Positions 6,528 through 7,693 of a DNA stretch of 7,693 nt are shown one piece after another (positions within the stretch are counted from its first letter, which is position 1; each line of letters begins with the position of its first letter). Below the pieces are notes generated by a model. The model made no database searches. It was not told the DNA's origin and saw only the letters and a list, made by a program, of their open reading frames with translations. Where the stretch lies: NCBI GenBank assembly GCA_003517945.1, contig DOZP01000141.1, positions 1 to 7,693 on the forward strand, written 5' to 3'. The DNA is from Porphyromonadaceae bacterium. Its GTDB lineage: Bacteria > Bacteroidota > Bacteroidia > Bacteroidales > Tannerellaceae. The position numbers and the translations under genes are program-made.

Positions 6528-7693
6528 ATGGCATGCAATTGTGAAAATAACAGAACGGAAACGAATGAAGCGATGATAGCCGGCGTAGATGCTATTATCG
6601 ACAAAACAGGTAAGTCGCGCCAAACAATTATTCCTCTTTTACAGGCTTTGCAGGAGAAATTCAGTTACCTCCCTTCGGCTGCTCTCGAACGCGTTTACGA
6701 ACGGACGGAGATTGACCGTGCGCAACTGATCAGTGTTTCTACTTTTTATTCCCAGTTCCGGCATATACCGTACGGCAAACACCTTATTAAAGTATGTACG
6801 GGAACGGCCTGTCATGTAAAAGGCGCCGGAAACGTATACGATTCATTCCGGCGCGAACTGAAAATGGAAGGAGACAACATTACGACAGACGACCGGCTCT
6901 TTTCCATCGAAAAAATTGCCTGCCTCGGATGTTGTACGCTGGCTCCCGTTGTTCAGATCGACGAAAAAATATACGGCCACGTACTCCCCGGAAAAGTAAA
7001 CGAAGTCATTGACGATTTTCTGTCGCTGCAAACCGAGAAAGAACAGGAAAAAGAAAAGAAAGAAAAACATAAAGTTGCCGGCGAAATACGACTCGGTATG
7101 GGATCCTGTTGTCAGGCAAGCGGCTCATCGGATATTTACCGGGAACTTCTGACGGCCTCCCACGAACTGGGAATCGAGGTTCGTATCAAACCTGTCGGCT
7201 GCGTAGGGGTCTGCAATAAAGTCCCTTTGATTGATGTCGTGTTTCCCGATGGTTCGATAACGCGTTATCCGAATGTAAAGGCAGCGGAAATAAAAGAGAT
7301 CCTGCACCATAACTTCAAGCCGACAGGCTATCTGAAAAGACTGAAAAACAGTTTGCTGAATCATATCGACATATTTCATACCGATGTAACCTGGGACAAT
7401 GTGATCTGGAAAGACGAACGCGAAAGAACCGGGGTGATAGATAGTTTCCTGACGGGACAAAAACATATTTCGACAGAAGGATACGGTTTTCTTGCTCCGC
7501 TTAACCTGGATGAATATGTAGCCCACGATGGTTTTGAAGCATTGAAAAAAGTATTGTCATCCGCCGCAAAAGAAGACGTGATCGGCAGTATCCTTAAAAG
7601 CGGTATCCGCGGCCGTGGCGGCGGCGGGTTCACAACCGGAAAAAAATGGGAGATTGTCGCTTCGTCGGACAGCAAAGAAAAATATGTCATCTG
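6528..7693 (+). CDS. NuoE-NuoF-type fused flavoprotein subunit (HydC-HydB-like), 3' end outside window
   Basis: The frame opens with ATG at 6528, one base after the upstream TGA, and stays open for 388 codons to the window edge. Residues about 15-165 are a NuoE/HydC domain: a helical front, VSTFYSQF (70-77), then [2Fe-2S] ligands C90 and C95 (CTGTAC) and C132 and C136 (CLGCC). A Lys/Glu-rich linker (168-184) joins a second thioredoxin-like ferredoxin domain (186-265) with GSCC (194-195) and CVGVC (225, 229), the usual N-terminal module of HydB/HndC-type NuoF proteins. The NuoF core begins near residue 310; GIRGRGGGGFTTGKKW (359-374) is the FMN loop, differing from the common GRGGAGFPTG by Ala to Gly and Pro to Thr. 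The family oxidises or reduces NAD(P)H via FMN and iron-sulfur clusters in the cytoplasm. NADH-site residues, the SLBB domain and the C-terminal cluster motif should follow off-window, perhaps with a HydA-like hydrogenase or NuoG-like subunit next. The family call is strong; the partner enzyme is unknown. Confidence 0.9.
   Translation, partial: MACNCENNRTETNEAMIAGVDAIIDKTGKSRQTIIPLLQALQEKFSYLPSAALERVYERTEIDRAQLISVSTFYSQFRHIPYGKHLIKVCTGTACHVKGAGNVYDSFRRELKMEGDNITTDDRLFSIEKIACLGCCTLAPVVQIDEKIYGHVLPGKVNEVIDDFLSLQTEKEQEKEKKEKHKVAGEIRLGMGSCCQASGSSDIYRELLTASHELGIEVRIKPVGCVGVCNKVPLIDVVFPDGSITRYPNVKAAEIKEILHHNFKPTGYLKRLKNSLLNHIDIFHTDVTWDNVIWKDERERTGVIDSFLTGQKHISTEGYGFLAPLNLDEYVAHDGFEALKKVLSSAAKEDVIGSILKSGIRGRGGGGFTTGKKWEIVASSDSKEKYVI

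Noticed and set aside
7125..7526. A 133-codon minus-strand open frame near the right end
   Set aside because: It lies opposite the NuoE-NuoF-like coding frame, whose ligand cysteines and domain motifs are clear. The minus-strand protein shows no motif.

Overview
The window is one tightly packed, same-strand (+) gene cluster with no RNA genes, mobile elements, CRISPR arrays or recognisable terminators. Base composition, AT-rich leaders without strong Shine-Dalgarno sites, and the protein types (six-bladed and PQQ-like propellers, lipid-free Tat proteins, a NuoE-NuoF fusion) suggest an anaerobic member of the Bacteroidota, probably Bacteroidales. This taxonomic call is an inference from style, not from a marker gene.

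Layout, left to right: (1) the 3' part of a PQQ-like beta-propeller protein (1-684); (2) a membrane-anchored NHL-type propeller (687-1601); (3) its tandem paralogue with a Tat-like leader and a C-terminal cysteine tail (1625-2665); (4) a Tat-exported, 17-cysteine polyferredoxin of NapG type (2658-3260); (5) a seven-helix NapH/NosR-type membrane ferredoxin protein (3311-4594); (6) a three-helix membrane protein carrying a seven-motif PQQ-like propeller on a long low-complexity linker (4640-6526); (7) the 5' part of a fused NuoE-NuoF-like NAD(P)H/hydrogenase flavoprotein subunit (6528 to the window edge, no stop reached). Gaps are 2, 23, -8, 50, 45 and 1 nt, so a single transcript is likely.

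A working model, which is inference: gene 7 belongs to a cytoplasmic NADH- or hydrogen-linked flavin/iron-sulfur complex whose remaining subunits lie to the right. Genes 4 and 5 form a NapGH-like conduit that moves electrons between the cytoplasm or quinone pool and the outer face of the membrane. Four propeller proteins, all predicted to be outside the cytoplasmic membrane, flank this conduit. Two of them share six conserved cysteines, which is unusual for propellers and hints at a metal- or thiol-based partner. I cannot name this set as a characterised system. The combination of propellers, NapGH-like conduit and NuoEF-like fusion is the main item to follow up.
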